A stretch of 64,000 nt of DNA from UBA822 sp965249775. Its GTDB lineage: Bacteria; Gemmatimonadota; Gemmatimonadetes; Longimicrobiales; Gaopeijiaceae. The stretch lies in assembly GCA_965249775.1 (NCBI GenBank), contig OZ252253.1, positions 3,658,001 through 3,722,000 on the forward strand, written 5' to 3'. The notes beneath the pieces are model-generated. The model did not search any database. It worked only from the letters and a program-made list of their open reading frames with translations, and was not told where the DNA came from. The translations under genes were made by a program, and so were the position numbers. Below, in pieces: positions 25,004 through 33,369 of this stretch. Positions within the stretch are counted from its first letter, which is position 1, and each line of letters starts with the position of its first letter.

Positions 25004-25704
25004 GATGCGTCCCGGCGGAGCTCCTGGATGACCTCCGCCATGATTGCCGCGGCAATCTCTTCCGGTGTCCGCGCTCCGATGTTGAGACCGACCGGGCCGT
25101 GAATCCTGGCCAGAGTCGCCTCGTCGAACCCGACCTCCATCATGCGCTCGAGGCGCTTGCCCTGGTTCATTCGGCTCCCGAGGGCTCCGATGTAGAAGGC
25201 GGGACTGCCCAGGGCGGCCACCAGGGCAGGGTCGTCGAGCTTGGGATCGTGCGTGAGGACGACCACGGCGGTGCGATGGTCGAGTCCGAGACTCTCCATC
25301 GCCGCATCAGGCCACGAGAGAAGCCGGTCCATATCAGGAAAGCGCGCTTCAGTGTTGAAAGCCTCTCGGGGATCTACAACCGACACAGCAAATCCGGCGT
25401 AGCTCGCCATCCGGGCCAACGGCTGGGCGACGTGTACGGCACCTGCCAGCACCATGCGGAGCGGTGTGTTGTGCACCTGTAGGAAGAGCCGTCCGTCCGG
25501 GCCGTCCACCTGTTGGGATCGGTCGTTCAGAAGCGCGGTGCGGGCAGCCCGGTGGAGGTCCGAGGTTTCGGGGCGGCCGTCCTCCGAGCCCGTCTCCAGC
25601 GGATAAAGGAGCTTCTGCTCCCCGGTGTCCAGGTTCGTGGCCAGGACCGTGCCTCGCTCGTTACGCCGATCCTCCACGAGCTGGCGTAGGAGCTCGGCCT
25701 TCAC
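25000..25704 (-). CDS. XdhC/CoxI family protein, C-terminal Rossmann part
   Basis: This protein of about 234 residues has the XdhC C-terminal region: FLQVHNTPLRMVLAGAVHVA, VVDPREAF, VVVLTHDPKLDDPAL, YIGALGSRMN and GPVGLNIGARTPEEIA. XdhC proteins bind the molybdenum cofactor, aid its sulphuration and insert it into the enzyme. Here the usual single XdhC is split into two genes; the GTG start overlaps the stop of the upstream N-terminal piece (GTGA). Both parts look intact, so it is a genuine split rather than a frameshift. Confidence 0.87.
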   Translation of the reverse strand: MKAELLRQLVEDRRNERGTVLATNLDTGEQKLLYPLETGSEDGRPETSDLHRAARTALLNDRSQQVDGPDGRLFLQVHNTPLRMVLAGAVHVAQPLARMASYAGFAVSVVDPREAFNTEARFPDMDRLLSWPDAAMESLGLDHRTAVVVLTHDPKLDDPALVAALGSPAFYIGALGSRMNQGKRLERMMEVGFDEATLARIHGPVGLNIGARTPEEIAAAIMAEVIQELRRDAS

Positions 25705-26027
25705 TCCACCCTCTCGACGTAGATCTCCACTTCGCCACCGCAGGTGAGCCCCACTTCCCAGGCTTGCTCGTCGGTCACGCCGAACTTCAGGATCTTGGTA
25801 CCGCCCCTGGTCATGAGCTGCTGGGCTTCCTGGATTACGGCGCCCTCGACGCATCCGCCCGAAACCGAGCCGACGAAGTGACCGTGCTCGTCGATGCACA
25901 TCTGACTGCCCGCCTGCCGTGGAGCGGAGCCCCAGGTCCGCACGACCGTCGCCAGGACCACATCAGAGCCCTGCGCTTTCCACTCGGCGGCTTGCTCGAG
26001 CACATCGGAGGGGGACGGATCGCTCAT
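25701..26027 (-). CDS. XdhC/CoxI family protein, N-terminal part
   Basis: This 108-residue protein is a complete XdhC_CoxI domain: VVLATVVRTWGSAPRQAGSQM, GSVSGGCVEGAV and GLTCGGEVEIYVE. The conserved Cys in SGGCVE and LTCGG are present. It starts the minus-strand maturation operon and is translationally coupled to the C-terminal piece. Confidence 0.88.
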   Translation of the reverse strand: MSDPSPSDVLEQAAEWKAQGSDVVLATVVRTWGSAPRQAGSQMCIDEHGHFVGSVSGGCVEGAVIQEAQQLMTRGGTKILKFGVTDEQAWEVGLTCGGEVEIYVERVE

Positions 26028-26108
26028 GGACTCTCTCGAGGAAGGGGTGTCAGAAACGGTCTAGAGGATACCCAAGCCTCGATCCGGAAGAAACCCCGGA
26101 GCGGCCGT

Positions 26109-28798
26109 CTAATTCCCCCCCACCAACTCCCGCAGCTCCCGGAACCAGTTGACTACGAGATAAGAGCGGGGCGGAGCCGGTGCGGCGCCGTCAGCATCCA
26201 CCTGCGGACGCAGGAGCAGCACGAACCCCCGCTCGGGATGATGCGAGAAGTTGCCCGTGCCGCTGGTCAGCTCGCCTTCGGGTCTACGCAGAGAGAAGAG
26301 CGCGCGTCTCGAGACAACCCTCGGCTCGGGCTCGAATTCCAGCTCGATGGCTTTGATCGAGTCGTCGGCTACGTAGTAGAGCGCCCGGCCTTCCGGTCCC
26401 CAGAGCGCTGGGCTTATCTCGGCCCCTTGTGCAACATCGGAGGCGAGCGTGAGCGCCTCTCCGGGATCTGGAAAGGAGCGGAGCAGGATCTGCTCCGAAC
26501 CTGTTTGATCGGATACGTAGGCGAGCCACATACCGTCGGGACTGACGACACCGGCGCTCTCGCTCCAGGGAGCCTGTAGGTACGAAGTGACGTCGCTGCC
26601 ATCCAGGTGCATGGTCACGATGTCACCCGCCACTGTCGGCCCTTGGGTGGAGACCGTCGTGACCAGCCGATTCCCCGCGGTTGTCCAGTCTGTGGCGAAC
26701 GCGCTGATGTAGTCCGATTCGACCTCCTGGATTTCCGCACCCTCGAACACATCCCATGTGTAGGCGCTCTGGCTGGTGCCGCTCCCACCCAAAGCCACGT
26801 TCGTGAACGCCAACCTGGAGCCGTCGGGGGACCAGACCGGCCCCCCCCAACCCCGGTTACGGCAGCCACGATCTCCTCTCCGGTCAGGAGATCGACCACG
26901 ACGATGTCGTTGGTGCGGGAGAAGGCGAGATGTCGACCGTCAGGGGACAGGTCGGCGCCGAGGAAGTTGTTCCCCGGAGCGATGGTTGACGGCTGTATCG
27001 TCCCGTCGCTCTGAACGAACACGAGCGTTCCTTCCCGCGCCGACAGCAGTGGTCCGCGGCCCACGGTGTGGATCATCGTGCCGTCGGACGACGTCGTCAG
27101 CTGGAATTTTCCCGTGCCGTCGATCGCGACCGAATCGATGACGGGGACAGCGACCCCTGGCTCGCCCAGCTCGACGTCGAATGGGACCGCGACCACGGAC
27201 CCGTCGAACCGCCCGTAGATGAGATGCCCTGTGGGGAGGTACCGCCCGTCGAATCCGTCTTCGATGAGCAGACGAGTCTCGCCGGTCTCCGTATCCAGAA
27301 TTCGGACCTCCGATACCTGCGTGCCCAACACGTTGGCGGTATAGAGGACCTCGCGACCACCGGGGAGCGGCCACGCATTGCGCGCCGAGAGCGCGCTCTC
27401 GTTCATCAGGAGCTCGGGCTCTTCCTGCTCCCGCACGCGGTACATGCCTTGAAGCGTCGAATAGTAGAGGAAGCCTGACGCGTCCCAGTGGGATAGGAGT
27501 GGGCCGGTCATGCCGGCCTCGGGCTCGGCACGGACCGAAATCGCTGCGCCGCCATCGACGGACATCCTGAAGATCCCGGTGGCCGTCGAGTATGCGAGTT
27601 GCCGACCGTCGGGAGAGAAAAAATAGCTCCCGATGGGGTTGGCTTCCTCCGTTCCGGGAAGGGTTCGCTCGAGCCCGGTGTCCATGTCGATAAGTGTGAT
27701 CGGCCTGAGCGCGTTCCTGTACGCGAGCATCGACCCATCGGGAGAGAGCACGTAGTTTCTTATGAGGATACTGGACGCTGTGGCGTCGAATGGCACGCGG
27801 ATGACGGCCTGTTCGGTGGGAGCTTCGCCGTTTCGGGGAATCGCCGTCACCGCGATCCAAAGCAACGCTGCTGCGGCCACGGCGCTCACGGCTACCGATA
27901 GCGGATTCCACAGACCTCGGCTGCCGGGTGCGCCAGCCGCCACATCGACCCCGTGCCGGAACCCCGGATCGGCGAGCGCCTTCGCGAAGTCCTGAGCCGC
28001 CCTGAAACGGTCCGCCGGCAAGATCTCCAGCGCCTTCCGGATCGCAGCATCTACGTTCGGCGGGACGGTATTTCTGATCTGGGTCGCCGAAACGAGCGCA
28101 CCCTGGATGATCTTGCCCAACACGGCCTGGGCGGTGCTGCCGCTGTAGGGCGGATCACCGGTCAGCATCTCGTACAGGACGGCCGCCAGCGAGTACGTGT
28201 CGCTGGGCGGCCCCACGTGCTGATCCCCCGTGGCCTGCTCGGGCGACATGTAGAAGGGCGTCCCGACACTGAGGCCTGTCTCCGTAAGCCGGGCCCCACC
28301 GGCCGAACCGACGCCCAGCGCGATGCCGAAGTCCGAGACGACCGGCTGGCCATCTTGCAGCAGAATGTTGCCCGGCTTTATGTCCCGGTGGATGACGCCG
28401 CGGTCGTGGGCGTGCTGCAACGCCTCAGCGACCGCTGATGCGATGCGCACCGCCTCGTCCACGGGGAGCTGTTTCTCGCGGCCGATGCGGTCCTTGAGCG
28501 TCTCGCCTTCCACGTAGGGCATGACGTAGAAGAGGAAGCTGTCGGCTTCACCCGAATCGAAGAGCGGCAGGATGTGGGGGTGCTGGAGGTTGGCCGTCGT
28601 CTTGATCTCGGCCAGGAAACGCTCGGCGCCGACCACGGCGGCCAGCTCTGGCTTCAGGACCTTCAGCGCGACCTTGCGTTCGTGTTTGAGGTCGTCGGCC
28701 AGGTACACTGTGGCCATGCCGCCCTCGCCGAGCTCGCGCTCGATTGCGTAGCGGCCTTCGAGGGCGGCGTTGAGGCGATCTCTGGTGGTGTCGGTCAT
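26109..28798 (-). pseudogene. Ser/Thr kinase with beta-propeller (kinase 2), frameshifted at G8
   Basis: From ATG 28798 the frame has a complete kinase domain (GEGGMATV, VALKVL, HRDIKPGN, DFG, SPEQ), a transmembrane segment and propeller repeats, then breaks at a run of eight G (plus 26841-26848). Beyond the run the family sequence PVWSPDGSRLAFTNV continues in another frame to the stop at 26109. With one more G the product would be about 896 residues, matching the 893 of kinase 1. Without it, the protein ends with an unrelated tail at 26615. The N-terminal halves of the two kinases are nearly identical. Options are pseudogene, slippage-controlled gene, or homopolymer read error. Confidence 0.85.
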
Positions 28799-28841
28799 TC
28801 GTTCCGTTCCGGTGCGTCCGGGCGGATGATGCGCTCGTTAT

Positions 28842-28856
28842 GGCGGACAAAGTGCG
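28842..28856 (-). promoter_or_regulatory. 15-bp upstream motif, copy 2
   Basis: Exact copy of the motif at 4731-4745, here 43 bp upstream of kinase 2 in the same orientation. Confidence 0.4.
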
Positions 28857-28870
28857 CTGCAGTCGTACCA

Positions 28871-28912
28871 GACCACAAGCGTCTCGGTTGTGCCTGACCA
28901 CCAGCGTCTCGG
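28871..28912. repeat. Direct repeat upstream of kinase 2
   Basis: GACCACAAGCGTCTCGG (28871) and GACCACCAGCGTCTCGG (28896) differ at one base and have a 25-bp period. They lie between the Fic stop and the kinase 2 start, within its upstream region. Confidence 0.7.
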
Positions 28913-28924
28913 ACAAGCCGGCGG

Positions 28925-30085
28925 TCAGCTGGCTTCGGCTCCTTCATTCAGGATGCGTAGGTGGCTAGTGTACTCGTAGAGACGGTTGCGTTTCTTGCCG
29001 CTCACCTCTCGCACGATCTCCATTTTCTCGAGGCGCTCCAGGGCCGCTTGAACCGTGGGCCACGTAAGTCCCAGCTCATCGACCGCCCTTGTTGACGACA
29101 CGAGGATTCGCTGTCGTAGGAGGTCATAGACCCTCAGTGCCGAAGGCGCGGCACGGCCCAGGGTCTCCACCCTCGCCCGATCCGTATTGAAGAGGTCGGA
29201 CAGGGCCTCGGCAGTCCCGGTGGCTTCTTGTGCCACGGCCTCCACACCGATCAAGAAGAACCTGAGCCATCCCTCCCAGTCGCCGGCGGTGCGGACTCGC
29301 TGAAGGGCATCGTAGTACTCCGCTCGATTCTTCAAGAAGTAGAGGCTGATAAAGAAGTAAGGCTGGGTCAGGGCGCCTCCTACGACGAGCATCAGGCTGA
29401 TCAGAAGCCTTCCTATACGACCGTTTCCATCGAGAAAGGGGTGGATGGTTTCGAACTGGGCGTGGGCGATGCCAGCCTTGATCAACAGCGGCGTAGGCCC
29501 GAACTCGTCGTGCAGATACTTCTCGAGATTACCCAGGGCCGGTGTTACCTCCTGAGGGGGCGGCGGAACGTAGGTGGCGTTCCCCGGCCTCGTACCTCCA
29601 ACCCAATTCTGAGAATTCCGGAACTCGCCTGGCGCTCGGCTGCTCCCTCGCCCCGCGGACATGAGTCGCCCGTGAGCTTCCTTGATGAGTCTGAGAGAGA
29701 GCGGCAACCTGCCACATTCGATCGCGTCGAGGGCGTAGAACAAAGCGTCGACGTACCTCGACACCTCTTGGACATCGTCGAGAGGCGTACCGGGCGTACC
29801 TTCGTTCTCGTATTCGAGCAGGTCAGAGAGCGTCGACTGAGTCCCCTCGAGCTGACTGGTCAGGACGGCTTCTTTTCGGACGTACATGTAGAGCAGCCGT
29901 TTCGGATCGAGCCGAGCGGAAGCTCCTTCCAATCTCCCCAGGGCGAAAGCAGCGGACTCGTTGAGGCGGGCCAGGTCCCCCTTGAGGTGGACAGGTGGAT
30001 TCGGTGGAAGGGGTGCCGGTATGAACGCCGAGAACCCATCGGGACCCGACTGCTGCTGAACGAGGTTGCCGGCTCGGTTTGACAT
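28925..30085 (-). CDS. Fic-domain AMP transferase with winged-helix C-terminus
   Basis: This 386-residue protein carries the Fic core HPFLDGNGRIGR (catalytic His) and, near the N-terminus, the inhibitory helix TSQLEG that fits (S/T)xxxE(G/N), so it is a self-inhibited class II Fic. The N-terminal domain matches the Fic_N type. The C-terminal 80 residues read as a winged helix (VDELGLTWPTVQAALERLEK). Fic enzymes transfer AMP to Tyr, Ser or Thr of target proteins. No clear ribosome-binding site precedes the ATG. The HTH suggests it also binds DNA; four TATCAAA-type sites lie upstream. Target unknown. Confidence 0.9.
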   Translation of the reverse strand: MSNRAGNLVQQQSGPDGFSAFIPAPLPPNPPVHLKGDLARLNESAAFALGRLEGASARLDPKRLLYMYVRKEAVLTSQLEGTQSTLSDLLEYENEGTPGTPLDDVQEVSRYVDALFYALDAIECGRLPLSLRLIKEAHGRLMSAGRGSSRAPGEFRNSQNWVGGTRPGNATYVPPPPQEVTPALGNLEKYLHDEFGPTPLLIKAGIAHAQFETIHPFLDGNGRIGRLLISLMLVVGGALTQPYFFISLYFLKNRAEYYDALQRVRTAGDWEGWLRFFLIGVEAVAQEATGTAEALSDLFNTDRARVETLGRAAPSALRVYDLLRQRILVSSTRAVDELGLTWPTVQAALERLEKMEIVREVSGKKRNRLYEYTSHLRILNEGAEAS

Positions 30086-30124
30086 GGCTTGGAGGAAGTC
30101 TGATGAGGGATCGTGGGAGGAATC

Positions 30125-30246
30125 GTTATCAAAAATTATGACTCTAGCATTTGATACATTCCCTATTCTTGGGCTCGTACTCTTGATGAACGGATCGTTA
30201 TCAAAGAATATGGCTGTTTCTTTTCATAAAGCAATTCCTTATCAAA
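30125..30246. promoter_or_regulatory. TATCAAA site cluster upstream of the Fic gene
   Basis: GTTATCAAA occurs at 30125-30133 and 30197-30205, CTTATCAAA at 30238-30246, and the inverse TTTGATA at 30150-30156. The first two share flanks over about 20 bp (ATCGTTATCAAARAWTATG). The 160-bp region is clearly AT-richer than its surroundings. It lies 40 to 161 bp upstream of the Fic start, so the Fic winged helix is the obvious candidate binder (inference). Confidence 0.6.
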
Positions 30247-30267
30247 AGTTCTGCGGGTCTCGCCCCA

Positions 30268-30300
30268 CGCGTTCCCGCGGGAACGTGCTTTTGGGCGGTG
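30268..30300 (+). other. Dispersed 33-bp hairpin element, copy B
   Basis: Partner of 15506-15538 (28 of 33 bases). The core CGTTCCCGCGGGAACG is a perfect 16-bp palindrome followed by CTTTTGGGC. It is 84 bp upstream of the sugar dehydrogenase and follows no plus-strand gene, so a simple terminator role is unlikely here. Confidence 0.6.
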
Positions 30301-30383
30301 ATGTGCGAATTCGGGTCGTGGCTCAGTCCGGTTGGGCTTTTGCCGCCCATGTCGTAGGTTGACCGTCCAAACCGGGAGGACCG

Positions 30384-31619
30384 ATGAGCAACACGACCCA
30401 AGTTCGACCTCTTTTCTTCGCGCTTACGTTTGCGCTCGCCCTTTCCGCCGTCTCCGTCGGATCCGCATCCGCCCAGAGACGTGGCGGGGTCCCGGCGCTG
30501 CCACCCCCGGATGGTCCAGTCGTGATCAACACGGACGTGGTGCCTCAGGTCCGTGTGGTGCCTGTTGTCAGCGGGCTCTCGCATCCGTGGGGCATGGTGT
30601 TCAGAAGCAATGGCGACATCCTTGTGACCGAACGGGAGGGTAGGCTGCGGGTGATCCGTAACGGCCAGCTTCTTGAACAGGACCTTCCAGGCGTGCCGGA
30701 AGTAGTCGCCACCCGGGATCGCGACGGGCTCATGGACATCGCGCTCCACCCGGACGATGACCGCGTCGTCTTCCTGACGTACACCAAGTCGATAGAGTTC
30801 GAGGGTGAACCCGCCCGGACAGTCGCGTTGGCCCGGGGTCTGCTCGACGGGGACGCGTTGACCGAGGTGACCGACATCTTCGTGGCCGATGGGTTGGATG
30901 ACGGCATTGCCGCATCGAGACTCCTGTTCCACCCGGATGGCACGTTGTTCATGAGTCTCGGCGGCTCCTATGTGTTCGCCCAGACGGGGGAGTATGCGCA
31001 GGACCCGGCCACCCACTTCGGAAAACTCTTGCGGCTGAACGACGACGGAACGCCGGCGCTCGGCAATCCGTTCGTCGGCAACGACGACTACCTCCCCGAG
31101 ATCTACTCCATGGGGCACAGGAACCAGCTCGGCCTCGCCGTTCACCCCGTGACCGGGGATCTGTGGGCCTCCGAGAACGGACCTCAGGGGGGTGACGAGG
31201 TCAACATCATCCAGTCGGGCCGGAACTACGGCTGGCCGATCGCCTCGTACAGCCGTGAGTACAATGGCAACCGTGTGTCGGATACACCTTGGCTCGCGGC
31301 GTTCGTAGAGCCGGAGATTCTGTGGTGGCCGTCGATCGCCCCGTCCGGACTGACCTTCTATACGGGCGAGCAGTTTCCCGCGTGGCAAGGCAACCTGTTC
31401 GTCGGCTCGATGATGGTCGGCAGGATGTTCCGTACCGGGCATCTGGAGCGGATCGTGTTCAACCAGCGGGGCGAGGAGGTTGGGCGTGAGTGGTTGCTCG
31501 GCGAATTCAAGCAGCGGATCCGGGACGTTCGGCAGGGGCCCGACGGGTATCTCTATGTGCTGACCGAGGAGGACGACGCGGTGCTGCTACGGTTGGAGCC
31601 GGTTGCGCCGCCAGCCTGA
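30384..31619 (+). CDS. PQQ-dependent soluble aldose/sorbosone dehydrogenase family, exported
   Basis: This 411-residue protein starts after GGGAGG, has a signal peptide (VGSASAQ), and shows the six-bladed propeller pattern of soluble sugar dehydrogenases such as YliI: GLSHPWGMVF, LVTEREGRLRVI, GLMDIALHPD, MGHRNQLGLAVHP, SENGPQGGDEVN and APSGLTFYTG. These residues shape the PQQ and Ca site. It would oxidise sugars in the periplasm. It is the second quinoprotein in the window. The substrate cannot be told. Confidence 0.92.
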   Translation: MSNTTQVRPLFFALTFALALSAVSVGSASAQRRGGVPALPPPDGPVVINTDVVPQVRVVPVVSGLSHPWGMVFRSNGDILVTEREGRLRVIRNGQLLEQDLPGVPEVVATRDRDGLMDIALHPDDDRVVFLTYTKSIEFEGEPARTVALARGLLDGDALTEVTDIFVADGLDDGIAASRLLFHPDGTLFMSLGGSYVFAQTGEYAQDPATHFGKLLRLNDDGTPALGNPFVGNDDYLPEIYSMGHRNQLGLAVHPVTGDLWASENGPQGGDEVNIIQSGRNYGWPIASYSREYNGNRVSDTPWLAAFVEPEILWWPSIAPSGLTFYTGEQFPAWQGNLFVGSMMVGRMFRTGHLERIVFNQRGEEVGREWLLGEFKQRIRDVRQGPDGYLYVLTEEDDAVLLRLEPVAPPA

Positions 31620-31713
31620 GCCTGAGCTGAGTCGGACTCCGGGGTGTGGCGCTCGACGGTGAAGCGTAAGCCACGCTCGAAATCGATTGAAAGACTCGAG
31701 CTAGGCTAACGTG

Positions 31714-32724
31714 ATGCGCCTGTTGCTTTTCGTGCTGATAGTGCTCGTGCTCGCGCCTTTCTTCGTGCTGGCGATGATCGGGTTCATCTTCAGGCTCTGG
31801 GTCTTCAACATCCCCAGGGGGATCTCGGGCACGGCGTATGAGCCCTTCATGGGCCGGATGATTCTGCACGAGGCGGGGACCCGGCCGGACGAGGCAGTAG
31901 TCCGGATCGCCCCGCACCTGCCCGCACTATCACCCTTTATTGCTTGGGTCTTCGGTGGCTTGGGTGTGGCCTCCCGCTGGAGTGGGTACCGAGGCGGGAT
32001 GTTCGATTATCCTGGGCCCCGACCCACCACGGTGATGTCGATGTTCTCCCACCGCTCGGATTTCTTCGACCGGTTGCTCGCGGAGGCGACCGATCCCAAG
32101 GGAGAGCACCCGATGCAACAGGTCGTGGTCTTGGGTGCCGGCTGGGACACCCGTGTCTATGGCTCGCTCGAGAACGGCACGGTGGGGGACGACGACGTGC
32201 GCTTCTTCGAGGTGGACATGCCGCCCACGTCAGAAGCGAAGCGCACGGCTCTCGCCCGTGCGGGCATCTCAGCGGACCACGTCACGTTCGTGGAGACCGA
32301 CTTCAATCAGAAATCATGGTTCCAAGCCGTGACGGAGCACGGTTTCGACCCCACACTCCCGACTTTCGTCCTGTGGGAGGGCGTGACCATGTACCTCGAC
32401 GACGAGGCGGTCGAGGCCACGCTGCGCCAGGTCGCCCAACTCGCAGCTGGTAGCCGGATCGCGTTCGACTTCATGAGCCGGGAGCTGGTGCGGGCGGAGG
32501 CGCCGTTCGTGTGGATAGGGAGGTACGCGAAGTTCGGAATCAAGTTCTACGGCGAGCACTGGCTCTTCGGGATCTCGACCCTCGCGCATTCGCGGGACCA
32601 TGTGGACCTGCTTGTGACGTCGCAGGGCCTCGAGCTAGCCGAGTACGAGCCGTTGGGTGACGACCGTAACGGCAAGATGCCCTTTGGCGGGCTCGCGATG
32701 GCGGTGAGTCGCGACCGAGGTTGA
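31714..32724 (+). CDS. Membrane-anchored SAM-dependent methyltransferase, leucine carboxyl methyltransferase-like
   Basis: This protein of about 336 residues begins with one or two hydrophobic helices (MRLLLFVLIVLVLAPFF) followed by a class I methyltransferase fold: SAM motif VVVLGAGWDTRVYG, acidic FEVDMPPT and LPTFVLWEGVTMYLDD. The last segment is the hallmark of the LCMT/PPM1-like family, which O-methylates carboxylates. The ATG at 31714 is preferred over the GTG directly before it. Membrane anchoring is unusual for the family. Substrate unknown. Confidence 0.85.
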   Translation: MRLLLFVLIVLVLAPFFVLAMIGFIFRLWVFNIPRGISGTAYEPFMGRMILHEAGTRPDEAVVRIAPHLPALSPFIAWVFGGLGVASRWSGYRGGMFDYPGPRPTTVMSMFSHRSDFFDRLLAEATDPKGEHPMQQVVVLGAGWDTRVYGSLENGTVGDDDVRFFEVDMPPTSEAKRTALARAGISADHVTFVETDFNQKSWFQAVTEHGFDPTLPTFVLWEGVTMYLDDEAVEATLRQVAQLAAGSRIAFDFMSRELVRAEAPFVWIGRYAKFGIKFYGEHWLFGISTLAHSRDHVDLLVTSQGLELAEYEPLGDDRNGKMPFGGLAMAVSRDRG

Positions 32725-32830
32725 TCAACATCCTTCTATGCGGCCAGAAGTCAAGCAATGGTTGCGGCGCACCTGCGTGGTTGCGATGGAGGGCCGCTTG
32801 ACACACGTTGTGTAACAATTCAGCGGGCAG

Positions 32831-32847
32831 GGAGCGTTATACGCTCC
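32831..32847 (+). promoter_or_regulatory. Perfect hairpin just upstream of a membrane protein start
   Basis: GGAGCGT-TAT-ACGCTCC is a perfect 7+3+7 inverted repeat 13 bp before the ATG at 32861, directly upstream of the ribosome-binding AGGGAG. Further up are TTGACA (32798) and an ACAC/GTGT inverted repeat. It could be an operator or an RNA structure affecting translation. Confidence 0.5.
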
Positions 32848-32860
32848 AGGGAGCCGAGCT

Positions 32861-33361
32861 ATGAGCAAATTCCGGCGCGCAATCAGAGGGGCGCAGGCTG
32901 GAGCCTTCGCCGCCGCCGGGGTAGCTCTCGCCTTCTTCCTTCTCGATCTGATACGGCTTCAGCCGCTGGCCACGCCGGGCTTCCTCTCGGGAGCCGTCTT
33001 AGCCCCCGCAGGCTTGCAGTGGGATTTCACCGGCATGTCGGATCTCATCGCCGGTCTCGAGACCGCGTACATGATCACGACCTTCACGCTCCTGCATTTT
33101 CTGACCTTCGCACTGGTTGGGGTCTTGGCGTCCACCTACTTCAGCTGGAAGCATAAGGTCGGGCTCATGCCGCTCCTCGCCGTGGCGGCCCTATGCACCG
33201 TGGCGTTCTCCGCCACCGTTATCGGGTCGGGCTCGGTCGTGGCACTGGAGTCCATGGGGCCGATTACGGTGGTGGTGACGAACGTCTTCGCCGCGATCCT
33301 CCTGGTCGGATATCTTCGCCTGGCGAGCATCCCGGAGCCTGGAGACAAGCCGCCGGCCTGA
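32861..33361 (+). CDS. Integral membrane protein of unknown function
   Basis: This 166-residue protein has an AGGGAG site before the ATG and about four hydrophobic helices (residues 15-35, 68-90, 100-121 and 130-152). The N-terminal RRAIRGAQAGAFAAAG is basic, suggesting the inside. No motif identifies a family. It stands alone, about 140 bp after the methyltransferase, and abuts the convergent broken gene. Confidence 0.78.
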   Translation: MSKFRRAIRGAQAGAFAAAGVALAFFLLDLIRLQPLATPGFLSGAVLAPAGLQWDFTGMSDLIAGLETAYMITTFTLLHFLTFALVGVLASTYFSWKHKVGLMPLLAVAALCTVAFSATVIGSGSVVALESMGPITVVVTNVFAAILLVGYLRLASIPEPGDKPPA

Positions 33362-33369
33362 CAGCCTTC

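Noticed and set aside
30201..31442. A 413-codon minus-strand frame across the sugar dehydrogenase
   Set aside because: Shadow with repetitive His/Arg/Gly composition and no motif.
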